Source: an uncultured Sulfitobacter sp. (GTDB lineage Bacteria > Pseudomonadota > Alphaproteobacteria > Rhodobacterales > Rhodobacteraceae). Taken from it: a DNA stretch of 64,000 bases. The notes under the pieces were generated by a model, which saw only the letters and a program-made list of their open reading frames with translations, was not told the DNA's origin and made no database searches. Of the stretch, positions 36,032 through 45,901 are shown in pieces. Location: the NCBI GenBank assembly GCA_947502265.1, contig CANMZB010000002.1, forward strand, positions 62,001 through 126,000, in the 5' to 3' direction. Both the position numbers and the translations under genes were made by a program. Each line of letters opens with the position of its first letter. Position 1 is the first letter of the stretch.

Positions 36032-36802
36032 TTACGATGGCAGGATACTGTCCGGCAGGGGCCTTGGAAAGCGATCAAGTAAACGATTCACAAGGATGTG
36101 GCATTGGTGGCCTTCCCATTTGTCGGGCAAAAGGCTGTGCGGAAGGGGCGGATGGCGCAACACGATGCGCCGCCAGTTATGCACAACCAGACAGCGCAGC
36201 ACGGCAATTTGGAGGTTGCTCAACTGCGCATCCTTTAGCTGCCTGTCGGCCGATTGCAGGGCGGGCAGCAGCGCGCGGTACTCTTGTGTAAGCATCGCCG
36301 GGGCGATTTGTGTGCCCAGCCACACAGGTACATCGCCGCCGCGCAGCACCATCACGTTTTTCGGCGCTATGGCCGATGCTGCACCAACGTAGACACGGGA
36401 CATCAGCGGCGCAAAGCCGCGATCAAGCATGTCTGCGGACGTGATGCTGTCGGTGTCTCGGGTCAACGCCAGCTGCCACTCTTCGCCGGAAGATGCGGGT
36501 GGGGCGTAGATGCGCGTGCTGGCTGTGGCGCTTTGCGCGCGGCTTTTCGGGGTCAAAGCATGTCTGCGGGTGCGGCCGACTTTCTCCGATGTGATCCAGC
36601 CCTCATTGCGCAGTCTGTGAAGCGCAACGCGCACCGCTTCGGGGCGCACCTCCAATTCGGTCATCACCGCCGAAAGCGTCAAGCCGTCTATGCCATCGTC
36701 CTGCGCCAGATCACCAAACAGCGTGACAATCAACGACCATACCCGATGACCGCCCGGCGCAAGAAGTGCTTGCATCGTCTGCTTGAAAGGATCGGCTTTC
36801 AT
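36032..36802 (-). CDS. PaaX-family transcriptional regulator
   Basis: GntR-like winged-helix repressor family that includes PaaX of phenylacetate degradation, which binds phenylacetyl-CoA. It has 256 residues. The N-terminal helix-turn-helix covers GLTLSAVMTELEVRPEAVRV and HRLRNEGWITSEKVGRTRR. The C-terminal part, with WRRIVLRHPPLPHSLLPDKW, is the PaaX-C block. No paa catabolic genes are in this window, so the target is unknown and the specific symbol is not given. Preceded by an AT-rich 30 bp that could hold its promoter. Confidence 0.85.
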   Translation of the reverse strand: MKADPFKQTMQALLAPGGHRVWSLIVTLFGDLAQDDGIDGLTLSAVMTELEVRPEAVRVALHRLRNEGWITSEKVGRTRRHALTPKSRAQSATASTRIYAPPASSGEEWQLALTRDTDSITSADMLDRGFAPLMSRVYVGAASAIAPKNVMVLRGGDVPVWLGTQIAPAMLTQEYRALLPALQSADRQLKDAQLSNLQIAVLRCLVVHNWRRIVLRHPPLPHSLLPDKWEGHQCHILVNRLLDRFPRPLPDSILPS

Positions 36803-37036
36803 AGGCGGTAAACTCGCGCAGGTAATATGACTTTAATATAGCGTGTTGACGCCATAGCACCAGCGCGGCGTGTTTTGGCCCCGCAGCTTAATGCTCATGA
36901 GAGCCTCTGTATGGCTGGCTACGGCTGATTTGATGCGTGCCCAAGGCCAGCTGTGCGTTCCGTCCCGGAACGGGCCTTCGTGACCAGCGCCACTCCGAGT
37001 TAATCGGACAAAAGCAATAATATAAATCGGAAAAAT
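36803..37036. other. Gene-free gap before tRNA-Leu
   Basis: 234 bp between the PaaX-type gene and tRNA-Leu. An AT-rich block at about 36823-36848 probably holds the regulator's promoter. A T-rich minus-strand stretch directly after the tRNA 3' end may aid termination. No gene or repeat seen. Confidence 0.4.
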
Positions 37037-37122
37037 TGGTGCCCAGAAGAGGACTCGAACCTCCACACCGTTGCCAGTACTAGCACCTGAAGCTAGCGCG
37101 TCTACCATTCCGCCACCTGGGC
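37037..37122 (-). tRNA. tRNA-Leu (anticodon CAG)
   Basis: 86-nt class II tRNA on the minus strand. The acceptor GCCCAGG pairs with TCTGGGC and is followed by discriminator A and an encoded CCA (complement of 37037-37039). The anticodon stem CTAGC/GCTAG encloses the loop TTCAGGT, giving CAG. The variable arm is long, as expected for leucine, and the T-arm reads GGTTCGAGTCC. It reads CUG codons, likely the commonest Leu codon in this GC-rich genome. Confidence 0.97.
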
Positions 37123-37288
37123 ACATCTTGTGGGGCCGATCTAAGGCGCGAATCCTGTGCTGTCAACGGAATTCCAACGCCGGACAGAAAAGTTATTCAG
37201 GGGACCGGGCCGCTTCGCTGTTTTGCGCCTTGTTTGGCGGGCGCGGGGGCGGTACATCAGGTCCGGAAACTCGGCGGAGGGACACATC

Positions 37289-38275
37289 ATGTCGAAATTG
37301 GTGACGATCTATGGCGGCTCCGGCTTTATCGGGCGGTATGTTGCGTGGCATATGGCCAAAGAGGGCTGGCGCGTGCGTGTGGCTGTGCGGCGGCCGAACG
37401 AGGCGCTTTATGTCAGGACGTACGGCGTAGTCGGTCAGGTCGAACCGGTGCTGTGTAATGTCCGTGATGACGCCTCTGTCGCTTCGGCGATGCGCGGGGC
37501 TGATGCGGTGGTGAACTGTGTGGGCGTCCTGTCCGAGAGCGGGCGCAACACGTTTGACGCGGTACAATCTGAGGGGGCGGCGCGAATTGCGCGGCTCGCT
37601 GCCGAGGCGGGTATTTCGCGGATGGTCCATGTCTCCGCCATCGGGGCGGATTTGGAAGGTCCAAGCGACTACGCGCGCACCAAAGCCCAAGGCGAGGCGG
37701 GGGTGCTCAAACATCAGCCCGACGCCGTGATTTTGCGCCCCTCTGTCGTTTTCGGGCCGGAAGACCAGTTTTTCAACCGTTTCGCGGCTATGGCGCGCTT
37801 TGGTCCGATCCTGCCTGTGGTGGGTGCCAACACGATGTTCCAACCTGTCTATGTGGGGGATGTCGCGCAGGCGGCTGTAGCGGGTGTGCTCGGTCATGTG
37901 TCGGGCGGCGTTTACGAATTGGGCGGCCCGGAAAAAATGACATTCCGCGATTTGATGAACCTGATGCTGGATGTGATCCGCCGCCGCCGCGGCGTGGTTA
38001 ACATTCCGTTCTTTGCGGCGCGTGTGATGGCGTTTGTATTTGATCTGGTTCAGAAAGTTACGATGGGCATCGTCCGTAACGGAATGGTCACGCGCGATCA
38101 GGTGAAAAACCTGCAGTGCGACAATGTGGTGACCGAGGGTGCGATCGGCTTTGAGGCGTTTGGTATCCAGCCGACCGAGATGATTTCGGTTCTGCCGGAA
38201 TACCTGTGGCGCTTCCGTCCGTCGGGTCAGTATGACGCGATCAAGGAATCTGCCCGCAACCTGCGCTCCAGCTGA
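37289..38275 (+). CDS. Complex I NDUFA9-type atypical SDR protein
   Basis: 328-residue NAD(P)-binding protein like the mitochondrial complex I accessory subunit NDUFA9. The Rossmann motif [10 protein letters not shown] is at 9-18, VNCVGVL near 78, and YARTK supplies the YxxxK pair. A good ribosome-binding site (GGAGG) lies upstream of the ATG at 37289. It is outside any nuo operon. The stop overlaps the uppP start (TGATG). It may be a quinone-pathway or complex I assembly factor; a role is inferred only from family name. Confidence 0.87.
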   Translation: MSKLVTIYGGSGFIGRYVAWHMAKEGWRVRVAVRRPNEALYVRTYGVVGQVEPVLCNVRDDASVASAMRGADAVVNCVGVLSESGRNTFDAVQSEGAARIARLAAEAGISRMVHVSAIGADLEGPSDYARTKAQGEAGVLKHQPDAVILRPSVVFGPEDQFFNRFAAMARFGPILPVVGANTMFQPVYVGDVAQAAVAGVLGHVSGGVYELGGPEKMTFRDLMNLMLDVIRRRRGVVNIPFFAARVMAFVFDLVQKVTMGIVRNGMVTRDQVKNLQCDNVVTEGAIGFEAFGIQPTEMISVLPEYLWRFRPSGQYDAIKESARNLRSS

Positions 38276-39078
38276 TGGAGAATTCCACGCTCGTTGCGGC
38301 CTTTCTGGGGCTGCTGGAAGGGCTGACCGAGTTTATTCCCGTCTCCTCGACGGGGCATATTTTGCTTGCCGGTCATTTTCTGGGGTTCGACAGCGCGGGC
38401 AAGACGTTCGAGGTGGTGATTCAGTTGGGGGCCGTGCTTGCGATTCTCACGATCTATGCTTCACGGTTGATTGCCGTTTTTGCGGCTGCGCCCCACGACC
38501 GGCAGGCGCGGCGGTTTATCCTGTCGGTGTTGCTGGCGTTTCTGCCTGCGGTGTTCATCGGTGTGCTGGCCCATGACTTTATCAAGACGGTGCTGTTCGA
38601 AACGCCGAAACTGATTGCGGTGATGTTGATTCTTGGCGGGATCGTATTGGTCTTTGTGGACCGGATCGCGCCTGAACCGGTGCATGATGATGCGATGGCG
38701 TTGCCGATTCCCATGGCGATCAAGATCGGCTTTATCCAGTGCCTTGCTATGATTCCGGGCGTGTCACGATCAGGGGCTACAATTGTGGGTGCCTTGATGT
38801 TGGGCGCGAACAAGCGTGCGGCGGCGGAATTTTCGTTCTTCCTGTCGATGCCGACGATGGCAGGGGCCTTTGCCTACGACCTTTTCAAGAATCGCGATGT
38901 TCTGGATGTTTCCGCGTTGGGCGAGATCGCCGTGGGCTTTGTCATGGCGTTTATCAGCGCCGTTTTGGTGGTGAAGTGGCTTTTGAACTATGTCAGCCGC
39001 CATGGGTACGCACTTTTTGGATGGTGGCGCATTGGCGTGGGGTCTTTGGCGTTGATCTTTCTTTTCAGCGGGTTCTGA
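38275..39078 (+). CDS. uppP: Undecaprenyl-diphosphatase UppP (BacA)
   Basis: Membrane enzyme that recycles undecaprenyl pyrophosphate to the monophosphate carrier for peptidoglycan and polysaccharide synthesis. It has 267 residues with about eight helices. The catalytic motifs are [18 protein letters not shown] (about 15-32) and [16 protein letters not shown] (about 160-175). Translationally coupled to the preceding NDUFA9-type gene. Confidence 0.96.
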   Translation: MENSTLVAAFLGLLEGLTEFIPVSSTGHILLAGHFLGFDSAGKTFEVVIQLGAVLAILTIYASRLIAVFAAAPHDRQARRFILSVLLAFLPAVFIGVLAHDFIKTVLFETPKLIAVMLILGGIVLVFVDRIAPEPVHDDAMALPIPMAIKIGFIQCLAMIPGVSRSGATIVGALMLGANKRAAAEFSFFLSMPTMAGAFAYDLFKNRDVLDVSALGEIAVGFVMAFISAVLVVKWLLNYVSRHGYALFGWWRIGVGSLALIFLFSGF

Positions 39079-39236
39079 TTTGATCGATTGAAGTCGGACC
39101 TAATTTCGGCTGTCAGCGCCCTCAATCTTGGCGGGTAGGTGTGAAAATCTGCCATATAGGTCAGCACTGCTGCCTTTTATTCTGTCTGACCTTCCGGTAT
39201 GCGGTAGGTCGGACGGGATTTTAGGAACTGCGCGTT

Positions 39237-40670
39237 ATGGCCAAGCAACCGATGTTGAAATTCATAAGTGTCGAACGGGGTATGCCGGAAAAGCGGCTCC
39301 CCAATCTGCGCCGTGAAGATTTCAATGAGATTTACGCAGAGTACGCGGATGCGAAGGCCAGAGAGCAGGCGAGCCGGTGCAGCCAGTGTGGCGTGCCGTA
39401 TTGCCAAACCCATTGCCCGTTGCAAAACAACATTCCCGACTGGCTGCGTCTGACGGCCGAGGGGCGGTTGCAAGAGGCGTATGAAATCAGTCAGGCCACC
39501 AATACTTTCCCCGAAATCTGTGGGCGGATTTGCCCGCAGGACCGTCTGTGCGAAGGTAATTGCGTAATCGAACAGTCCGGCCACGGCACGGTTACCATCG
39601 GCTCGATCGAGAAATACATTACCGATACCGCGTGGGAAAAGGGGTGGGTCAAGCCGATTGCACCCGCGCAGGAACGCGCCGAAAGTGTTGGTATCATCGG
39701 CGCAGGTCCGGGCGGGCTGGCGGCGGCAGATGTCTTGCGCCGTCAGGGCGTGCAGGTCACTGTGTACGATCGCTATGACCGCGCGGGCGGGTTGCTGACG
39801 TATGGCATCCCCGGTTTCAAGCTGGAAAAAGACATCGTGATGCGGCGCAATGCGCAGCTTGAGCAGGGCGGCGTGACGTTCAGGTTGAATTGTGCCGTGG
39901 GCGAAGACATCACGTTTGACGAGATACGTCGCGCACATGACGCGGTGATTATTGCAACCGGCGTGTACAAAAGCCGTGATTTGCAGGCGCCGGGCGTTGG
40001 CGTGCCGGGGCTGGTGCGGGCACTTGATTTCCTCACGGTGTCGAACAAGCGAAGCTTTGGCGACGAGGTGCCGGAGTTCAGCGATGGCAGCCTGAATGCG
40101 CACGGCAAGAAGGTCGTTGTGATTGGCGGCGGCGATACCGCGATGGATTGTGTGCGCACGTCTATCCGTCAGGGGGCGACTTCGGTGAAATGCCTGTACC
40201 GCCGTGACCGTGCCAACATGCCGGGCAGCCAGCGCGAGGTGGCCAATGCCGAGGAAGAAGGCGTTGTATTTGAATGGCTTTGTGCGCCAAAAGGCTTTGC
40301 CGGTGATCCGGTGAGTGGCGTGATTGTGCAAAAGATGCGTCTGGGTGAACCGGATGTGACGGGCCGTCAGGCACCGGAAATTATCGAAGGCTCTGATTAT
40401 GTCGAAGAGGCCGATCTGGTGATTATGGCGCTGGGATTCGAGCCGGAAAACCTGCCCGTACTTTGGGGCTGTGAGGATCTGCCGGTGAACCGTTGGGGTA
40501 CCGTGAAGGCCGACTATGTCACCGGAAAGACAAGCGTCGATGGCGTCTATGCTGTGGGTGACATTGTGCGCGGTGCATCGCTGGTTGTGTGGGCGATCAA
40601 GGACGGGCGCGATTGCGCCGAAGCGATCCTTGATCAGTTCAATGGCGCGGCGGATGTTGCGGCGCAATAG
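39237..40670 (+). CDS. gltD: Glutamate synthase (NADPH) small subunit
   Basis: Beta subunit of GOGAT; passes electrons from NADPH through FAD and Fe-S clusters to the large subunit. It has 477 residues. The N-terminal cluster cysteines are in RCSQCGVPYCQTHCPLQNNI and GRICPQDRLCEGNCV. The FAD-binding GAGPGGLAAADVLRRQG lies near 150 and NADPH-binding VVVIGGGDTAMDCVRTS near 280. Lies upstream of gltB with a small GFA-family gene in between. Confidence 0.97.
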   Translation: MAKQPMLKFISVERGMPEKRLPNLRREDFNEIYAEYADAKAREQASRCSQCGVPYCQTHCPLQNNIPDWLRLTAEGRLQEAYEISQATNTFPEICGRICPQDRLCEGNCVIEQSGHGTVTIGSIEKYITDTAWEKGWVKPIAPAQERAESVGIIGAGPGGLAAADVLRRQGVQVTVYDRYDRAGGLLTYGIPGFKLEKDIVMRRNAQLEQGGVTFRLNCAVGEDITFDEIRRAHDAVIIATGVYKSRDLQAPGVGVPGLVRALDFLTVSNKRSFGDEVPEFSDGSLNAHGKKVVVIGGGDTAMDCVRTSIRQGATSVKCLYRRDRANMPGSQREVANAEEEGVVFEWLCAPKGFAGDPVSGVIVQKMRLGEPDVTGRQAPEIIEGSDYVEEADLVIMALGFEPENLPVLWGCEDLPVNRWGTVKADYVTGKTSVDGVYAVGDIVRGASLVVWAIKDGRDCAEAILDQFNGAADVAAQ

Positions 40671-40778
40671 CGGGTCACACGCTGTACACAATGCGTACAC
40701 ACTCTGCGCACCGGATCGTGCGCCCTTGAATCCATGCTGGGTCAGCATTGATGACTCAGTTTGCTGGAAAGTTTAAGA

Positions 40779-41219
40779 ATGTCTGAAGCTATCGAAGGTC
40801 AATGTCTGTGTGGCGCGGTCCGGGTGAGCGCCACGGTGGATAATCCGCGCGTGCGTGCATGCCATTGCGACATGTGCCGGCAACATGGATCGGGGCCGTT
40901 TTTCTCGCTTGAGACTGTGGCGGGAAGCGTCACCGTGACGGGGCCTGCGCAGACGTACAAATCGTCTGACTGGGGCGGGCGCGGGTTTTGCACAACCTGC
41001 GGTTCGACGCTTTGGTACGAGATGCGTGAGACTGGCGTGCGCAATCTATCTGCGGGGCTGTTCGCGAATGCAGGCGGGGGGATGCTGGTGGGTGAATATT
41101 TTACCGACAAATGTCCGCAAGGTTATGCGTTGGCTGGCGATCATGAAAAAATGACGACGCGGGAAACACTGGCTGTGTTCGCCCCTGAATATCTGGAGAA
41201 ATATGATGACCAAATATGA
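40779..41219 (+). CDS. GFA-family zinc protein (glutathione-dependent formaldehyde-activating type)
   Basis: 146-residue beta-tent protein. Zinc-binding cysteines are arranged CLCGAV, CHCDMC and CTTCGS, the complete GFA pattern. The family name comes from an S-(hydroxymethyl)glutathione synthase; most members have unknown activity. The start at 40779 has GGAAAG upstream. It lies inside the gltD-gltB block and overlaps the gltB start by 17 bp, so it is translated with the glutamate synthase genes. A role in nitrogen assimilation is not established. Confidence 0.88.
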   Translation: MSEAIEGQCLCGAVRVSATVDNPRVRACHCDMCRQHGSGPFFSLETVAGSVTVTGPAQTYKSSDWGGRGFCTTCGSTLWYEMRETGVRNLSAGLFANAGGGMLVGEYFTDKCPQGYALAGDHEKMTTRETLAVFAPEYLEKYDDQI

Positions 41220-41222
41220 TGA
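41199..41222 (+). repeat. 11-bp direct repeat across the gltB start
   Basis: AAATATGATGA occurs at 41199-41209 and again at 41212-41222, a 13-bp offset. The first copy holds the gltB ATGATG and the second lies just inside the gene. It also encodes the last residues of the GFA-family protein. Confidence 0.8.
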
Positions 41223-44200
41223 AGCATGGGTAGCCCGCGAAGAAGCCAAACGCGCGTTTATGGCCGAGAAGGGGATGTATTCACCTGAAGAGGAGCATTC
41301 CTCCTGCGGTGTCGGGTTGGTCGTAAATATCGACGGATCGCGGTCGCGCGAAGTGGTCGAAAATGGCATCAAGGCGTTGAAAGCGATCTGGCACCGCGGC
41401 GCTGTGGATGCGGATGGTAAAACCGGCGATGGCGCGGGTATCCATGTGCAGATTCCGGTGAATTTCTTTTACGATCAGGTCAAAAGAACAGGCCACACGC
41501 CGCGCAGGGATGAAATGATTGCTGTCGGTCAAGTGTTTCTGCCACGCACCAATTTCAGCGCGCAGGAGACCTGCCGGACCATCGTGGAAACCGAAGTGCT
41601 GCGAATGGGGTATTACATTTACGGCTGGCGGCATGTGCCGGTGAACGTTGATTGCCTTGGTGACAAGGCGAACGCGACCCGCCCAGAGATTGAGCAAATC
41701 CTTATCTCGAACGCCAAGGGGGCGGACGAAGAAACCTTTGAGCGGGAATTGTATGTGATCCGCCGCCGGATCGAGAAGGCGGCGATTGCCGCACAAGTTC
41801 CCACGCTTTATATCGCGTCGATGTCGTGCCGGTCGATCATCTATAAGGGTATGATGCTGGCGCAGGACGTGGCCGAATTTTATCCCGATCTGATGGACGA
41901 GAGGTTCGAGAGCGCGTTTGCGATTTATCACCAGCGCTATTCCACGAACACCTTCCCGCAGTGGTGGCTGGCGCAGCCGTTCCGCATGTTGGCGCATAAC
42001 GGCGAGATCAACACGCTTAAGGGCAATCTGAACTGGATGAAAAGCCACGAAATTCGCATGGCGTCTTCGACGTTTGGCGACATGGCCGAGGATATCAAAC
42101 CGATTGTGGCGGCGGGATCGTCCGATTCAGCCGCGCTTGATTCCGTGTTCGAGATTCTGGTGCGGGCGGGGCGTTCGGCGCCGATGGCGAAAACCATGCT
42201 GGTGCCTGAATCGTGGTCTAAACAGGCGGTAGAGTTGCCGCAGTCGTGGCGCGACATGTATTCCTACTGTAACTCGGTGATGGAGCCGTGGGACGGCCCC
42301 GCCGCCTTGGCCATGACCGATGGTCGCTGGGTTTGTGCGGGGCTGGACCGCAACGGCTTGCGCCCGATGCGGTATGTCGTGACATCCGACGGGATGCTGA
42401 TTGCCGGGTCCGAGACGGGCATGGTGCCGCTGGACGAGGCGCGCGTGGTGCGCAAGGGCGCTTTGGGTCCGGGGCAGCTTTTGGCCGTGGATATGGACGC
42501 GGGCAAGCTGTACGGCGATACCGAGATCAAGGACCGGCTTGCTGCGGCGCGCCCGTTTGGCGAATGGGTTGCCAAGATCAACGAGCTGGATGCGATTCTG
42601 ACCGGTCAACAGGAAGAACCGCTGTTTACCGGCAGCGAGTTGCGGCGGCGTCAGGTCGCGGCGGGTTATACCATCGAAGAGCTGGAGCAAATCCTTGCGC
42701 CGATGGCCGAGGATGGCAAGGAAACGCTGGCGTCGATGGGCGATGATACGCCGTCTGCGGTGCTGTCGAAAAAATACCGCCCGCTGAGCCATTTCTTCCG
42801 GCAGAATTTTTCTCAGGTGACGAACCCGCCGATCGACAGCTTGCGCGAATTCCGTGTGATGAGCCTGAAAACACGTTTCGGGAACCTCAAGAACGTGCTG
42901 GATGAGGACAGCAGCCAGACAGAAATTCTGGTGCTGGACAGCCCGTTTGTGGCAAATGCGGAGTTTGACGAGCTTTGTCGGAACTTCAACGCTGCTCTAG
43001 TGACGATTGACTGCACATTCCCGCCCGGACAGGGCAACCTTAACAAGGAACTGTTCCGCATCCGCGACGAGGCGGAAGATGCCGTGCGCTCGGGCGCGGG
43101 GCATATTGTGCTGACCGATCAAGGCAGCGGCAAAGACCGTGTGGCGATGCCGATGATTCTGGCGACGAGCGCCGTGCATTCGCATCTGATCCGCAAGGGG
43201 TTGCGCACCTTCACCTCGCTTAACGTGCGTTCCGCCGAATGTATTGACCCGCACTATTTTGCGGTGCTGATCGGGTGCGGGGCAACGGTGGTGAACGCCT
43301 ATCTGGCGGAGGATTCGCTGGCTGACCGGATTGAACGGGGGCTGATGGATATTGATCTGACAGTCGCAACAGCGCGCTACCGCGAGGCGATTGATCAGGG
43401 CCTGCTCAAGATTATGGCCAAGATGGGGATTTCGGTGATTTCCTCGTATCGCGGTGGTTTGAATTTTGAGGCCGTGGGCCTGAGCCGTGCGATGGTTGCC
43501 GAGTTTTTCCCCGGCATGACCAGCCGGATCAGCGGCATCGGTGTCAGCGGTATCCAACGCAAGGCCGAAGAGATTCACACGCGCGGCTGGAGCGGCACGG
43601 ACACGGTGATTCCCATTGGCGGGTTCTACAAAGCGCGCGCCAGCGGCGAGACCCACGCGTGGGAGGCGACTTCGATGCATATGATGCAGGAGGCGTGCAG
43701 CCGTGCATCTTACGAGATGTGGAAGCAATATTCGGCCAAAATGCAAAGCAATCCGCCGATCCATTTGCGCGATTTGATGGACTTCAAACCGCTGGGCGCG
43801 CCGGTGCCGATTGAGGAGGTGGAGAGCATCACCTCGATTCGCAAGCGGTTTGTGACGCCGGGGATGAGCCTTGGCGCGCTGTCGCCCGAGGCGCACAAGA
43901 CGCTGAACGTGGCGATGAACCGGATCGGGGCGAAATCGGACAGTGGCGAGGGGGGCGAAGACCCCGCGCATTTCCACCCCGAGGCGAATGGCGATAACCC
44001 GTCGGCCAAGATCAAACAGGTCGCATCGGGTCGTTTTGGCGTGACGGCGGAATATCTGAACCAGTGTGAAGAACTGGAGATCAAGGTGGCGCAGGGGGCC
44101 AAACCGGGCGAGGGCGGACAACTGCCGGGTATGAAGGTCACCGACCTGATCGCGCGTTTGCGCCATTCAACGCCGGGTGTGATGCTGATTTCGCCGCCGC

Positions 44201-45738
44201 CGCACCACGATATCTATTCGATCGAGGATCTGGCCCAGCTTATTTACGATCTCAAGCAGATCAACCCGCGCTGCAAAGTGACGGTAAAACTGGTGGCGTC
44301 GTCGGGTGTTGGCACGATTGCGGCGGGTGTGGCCAAGGCAAAGGCGGATATCATCCTGATTTCCGGTCACAACGGCGGCACAGGTGCTTCGCCTGCGACG
44401 TCGATCAAATATGCGGGTCTGCCGTGGGAGATGGGGCTGACCGAGGCGCATCAGGTTTTGTCGATGAACAACCTGCGCGGGCGGGTGACCTTGCGCACCG
44501 ATGGCGGCTTGCGTACCGGGCGCGACATTGTGATGGCCGCGATGCTGGGGGCCGAGGAATACGGCATCGGCACGGCGGCGCTGATTTCGATGGGGTGCAT
44601 CATGGTGCGCCAGTGCCAGTCGAACACCTGCCCCGTGGGCGTGTGTACGCAGGACGACGCGTTGCGGGCCAAATTTACCGGCACTGCGGATAAGGTGGTG
44701 AATCTTATTACCTTCTACGCCACCGAAGTGCGCGAAATTCTGGCAAGCATCGGTGCGCGCAGCATCGACGAAGTGGTGGGCCGTGCGGATCTTTTGGCGC
44801 AGGTGAGCCGCGGGTCGGCGCATCTGGACGATCTGGATCTCAACCCGCTGCTGATCTCGGTCGATGCGGAGCGGGACGCGGTGTATGACCGCAACAAGCC
44901 GCGCAATGCGGTGCTTGATACGCTGGACGCGCAGATCGTAAACGACGCGGCGCGGTTCCTTGAGGACGGCGAAAAGATGCAGCTATCTTATGCCGTGCAG
45001 AACACGCACCGGACGGTCGGGACACGTACGTCCAGCCACATCGTGAAGCGTTTTGGTATGCGCAACAACTTGCAGCCCGACCACCTGACGGTGAATCTGG
45101 CGGGTTCTGCGGGGCAGTCGCTGGGGGCGTTTGCCGCACCAGGGCTTAAATTGGTCGTGGCGGGGGATGCCAATGACTATGTCGGCAAAGGCCTGTCGGG
45201 CGGGACAATCGTTGTGCGACCCCCGATGTCGAGCATGATCGTGGCATCGCAGAATACGATCATCGGCAACACGGTTCTGTACGGGGCGACGGACGGGTAT
45301 CTTTTCGCCGCCGGTCGCGCCGGAGAGCGGTTTGCCGTGCGCAATTCCGGGGCAAAGGTGGTGATCGAGGGCTGCGGATCGAACGGGTGTGAATATATGA
45401 CCGGCGGCGTGGCCGTGATCCTTGGCGGAATCGGGGCGAACTTTGGCGCGGGGATGACGGGCGGTATGGCCTATCTGTATGATCCCGAAGGCCGCGCCCT
45501 TGACCGGATGAACCTTGAGACGCTGGTGACCTGCCCCGTGACGCAGGCGCATTGGGAAGATCAATTGCGCACGTTGATCGAACGCCACGGGCAAGAAACG
45601 GGCAGCCGCAAGGCCGCGACGATCCTGCAAAACTGGGACATGGAAAAGATGAACTTTCTACAGGTCTGCCCCAAGGAAATGTTGAGCCGTATTCCAGCGC
45701 CGCTGGGGATAGAGGCGCAAGCCGTTCCGGCGGAATAG
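41203..45738 (+). CDS. gltB: Glutamate synthase (NADPH) large subunit
   Basis: Alpha subunit of GOGAT; converts glutamine plus 2-oxoglutarate to two glutamates. It has 1511 residues. Cys35 (HSSCGVGLV) becomes the N-terminal nucleophile after removal of a 34-residue propeptide. Then come the glutaminase, central and FMN domains (GHNGGTGASPATSIKYAGLP), the 3Fe-4S cysteines in GCIMVRQCQSNTCPVGVC, and a C-terminal beta-helix (GCGSNGCEYMTGGVAVILGG). The ATG at 41203 or 41206 follows GGAGAA. Confidence 0.98.
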   Translation: MMTKYDEAWVAREEAKRAFMAEKGMYSPEEEHSSCGVGLVVNIDGSRSREVVENGIKALKAIWHRGAVDADGKTGDGAGIHVQIPVNFFYDQVKRTGHTPRRDEMIAVGQVFLPRTNFSAQETCRTIVETEVLRMGYYIYGWRHVPVNVDCLGDKANATRPEIEQILISNAKGADEETFERELYVIRRRIEKAAIAAQVPTLYIASMSCRSIIYKGMMLAQDVAEFYPDLMDERFESAFAIYHQRYSTNTFPQWWLAQPFRMLAHNGEINTLKGNLNWMKSHEIRMASSTFGDMAEDIKPIVAAGSSDSAALDSVFEILVRAGRSAPMAKTMLVPESWSKQAVELPQSWRDMYSYCNSVMEPWDGPAALAMTDGRWVCAGLDRNGLRPMRYVVTSDGMLIAGSETGMVPLDEARVVRKGALGPGQLLAVDMDAGKLYGDTEIKDRLAAARPFGEWVAKINELDAILTGQQEEPLFTGSELRRRQVAAGYTIEELEQILAPMAEDGKETLASMGDDTPSAVLSKKYRPLSHFFRQNFSQVTNPPIDSLREFRVMSLKTRFGNLKNVLDEDSSQTEILVLDSPFVANAEFDELCRNFNAALVTIDCTFPPGQGNLNKELFRIRDEAEDAVRSGAGHIVLTDQGSGKDRVAMPMILATSAVHSHLIRKGLRTFTSLNVRSAECIDPHYFAVLIGCGATVVNAYLAEDSLADRIERGLMDIDLTVATARYREAIDQGLLKIMAKMGISVISSYRGGLNFEAVGLSRAMVAEFFPGMTSRISGIGVSGIQRKAEEIHTRGWSGTDTVIPIGGFYKARASGETHAWEATSMHMMQEACSRASYEMWKQYSAKMQSNPPIHLRDLMDFKPLGAPVPIEEVESITSIRKRFVTPGMSLGALSPEAHKTLNVAMNRIGAKSDSGEGGEDPAHFHPEANGDNPSAKIKQVASGRFGVTAEYLNQCEELEIKVAQGAKPGEGGQLPGMKVTDLIARLRHSTPGVMLISPPPHHDIYSIEDLAQLIYDLKQINPRCKVTVKLVASSGVGTIAAGVAKAKADIILISGHNGGTGASPATSIKYAGLPWEMGLTEAHQVLSMNNLRGRVTLRTDGGLRTGRDIVMAAMLGAEEYGIGTAALISMGCIMVRQCQSNTCPVGVCTQDDALRAKFTGTADKVVNLITFYATEVREILASIGARSIDEVVGRADLLAQVSRGSAHLDDLDLNPLLISVDAERDAVYDRNKPRNAVLDTLDAQIVNDAARFLEDGEKMQLSYAVQNTHRTVGTRTSSHIVKRFGMRNNLQPDHLTVNLAGSAGQSLGAFAAPGLKLVVAGDANDYVGKGLSGGTIVVRPPMSSMIVASQNTIIGNTVLYGATDGYLFAAGRAGERFAVRNSGAKVVIEGCGSNGCEYMTGGVAVILGGIGANFGAGMTGGMAYLYDPEGRALDRMNLETLVTCPVTQAHWEDQLRTLIERHGQETGSRKAATILQNWDMEKMNFLQVCPKEMLSRIPAPLGIEAQAVPAE

Positions 45739-45748
45739 CCGATAAAAC

Positions 45749-45785
45749 GTGGCGACCGGCGCAATCTGCCTGCTCTGGTCGCCAC
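45749..45785 (+). terminator. Perfect 9-bp hairpin after gltB
   Basis: GTGGCGACC (45749-45757) pairs with GGTCGCCAC (45777-45785) around a 19-nt loop, 11 bp past the gltB stop. No T tract follows (AATAACAG), so it may protect the 3' end or work with Rho. Confidence 0.45.
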
Positions 45786-45901
45786 AATAACAGCAATGTA
45801 GCGCAGAGAATCAGTGCTCTTCCGGGCACTGCGCTGGCCGAAATGCTCCTGTGGGCCGGGGTGCGTTCCAAAAACTGCCAAGGCGTTTTATACGATTGGT
45901 C

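Noticed and set aside
39177..40748. 523-codon open frame opposite gltD
   Set aside because: Antisense shadow with no recognisable domain; the sense strand encodes a clear gltD.
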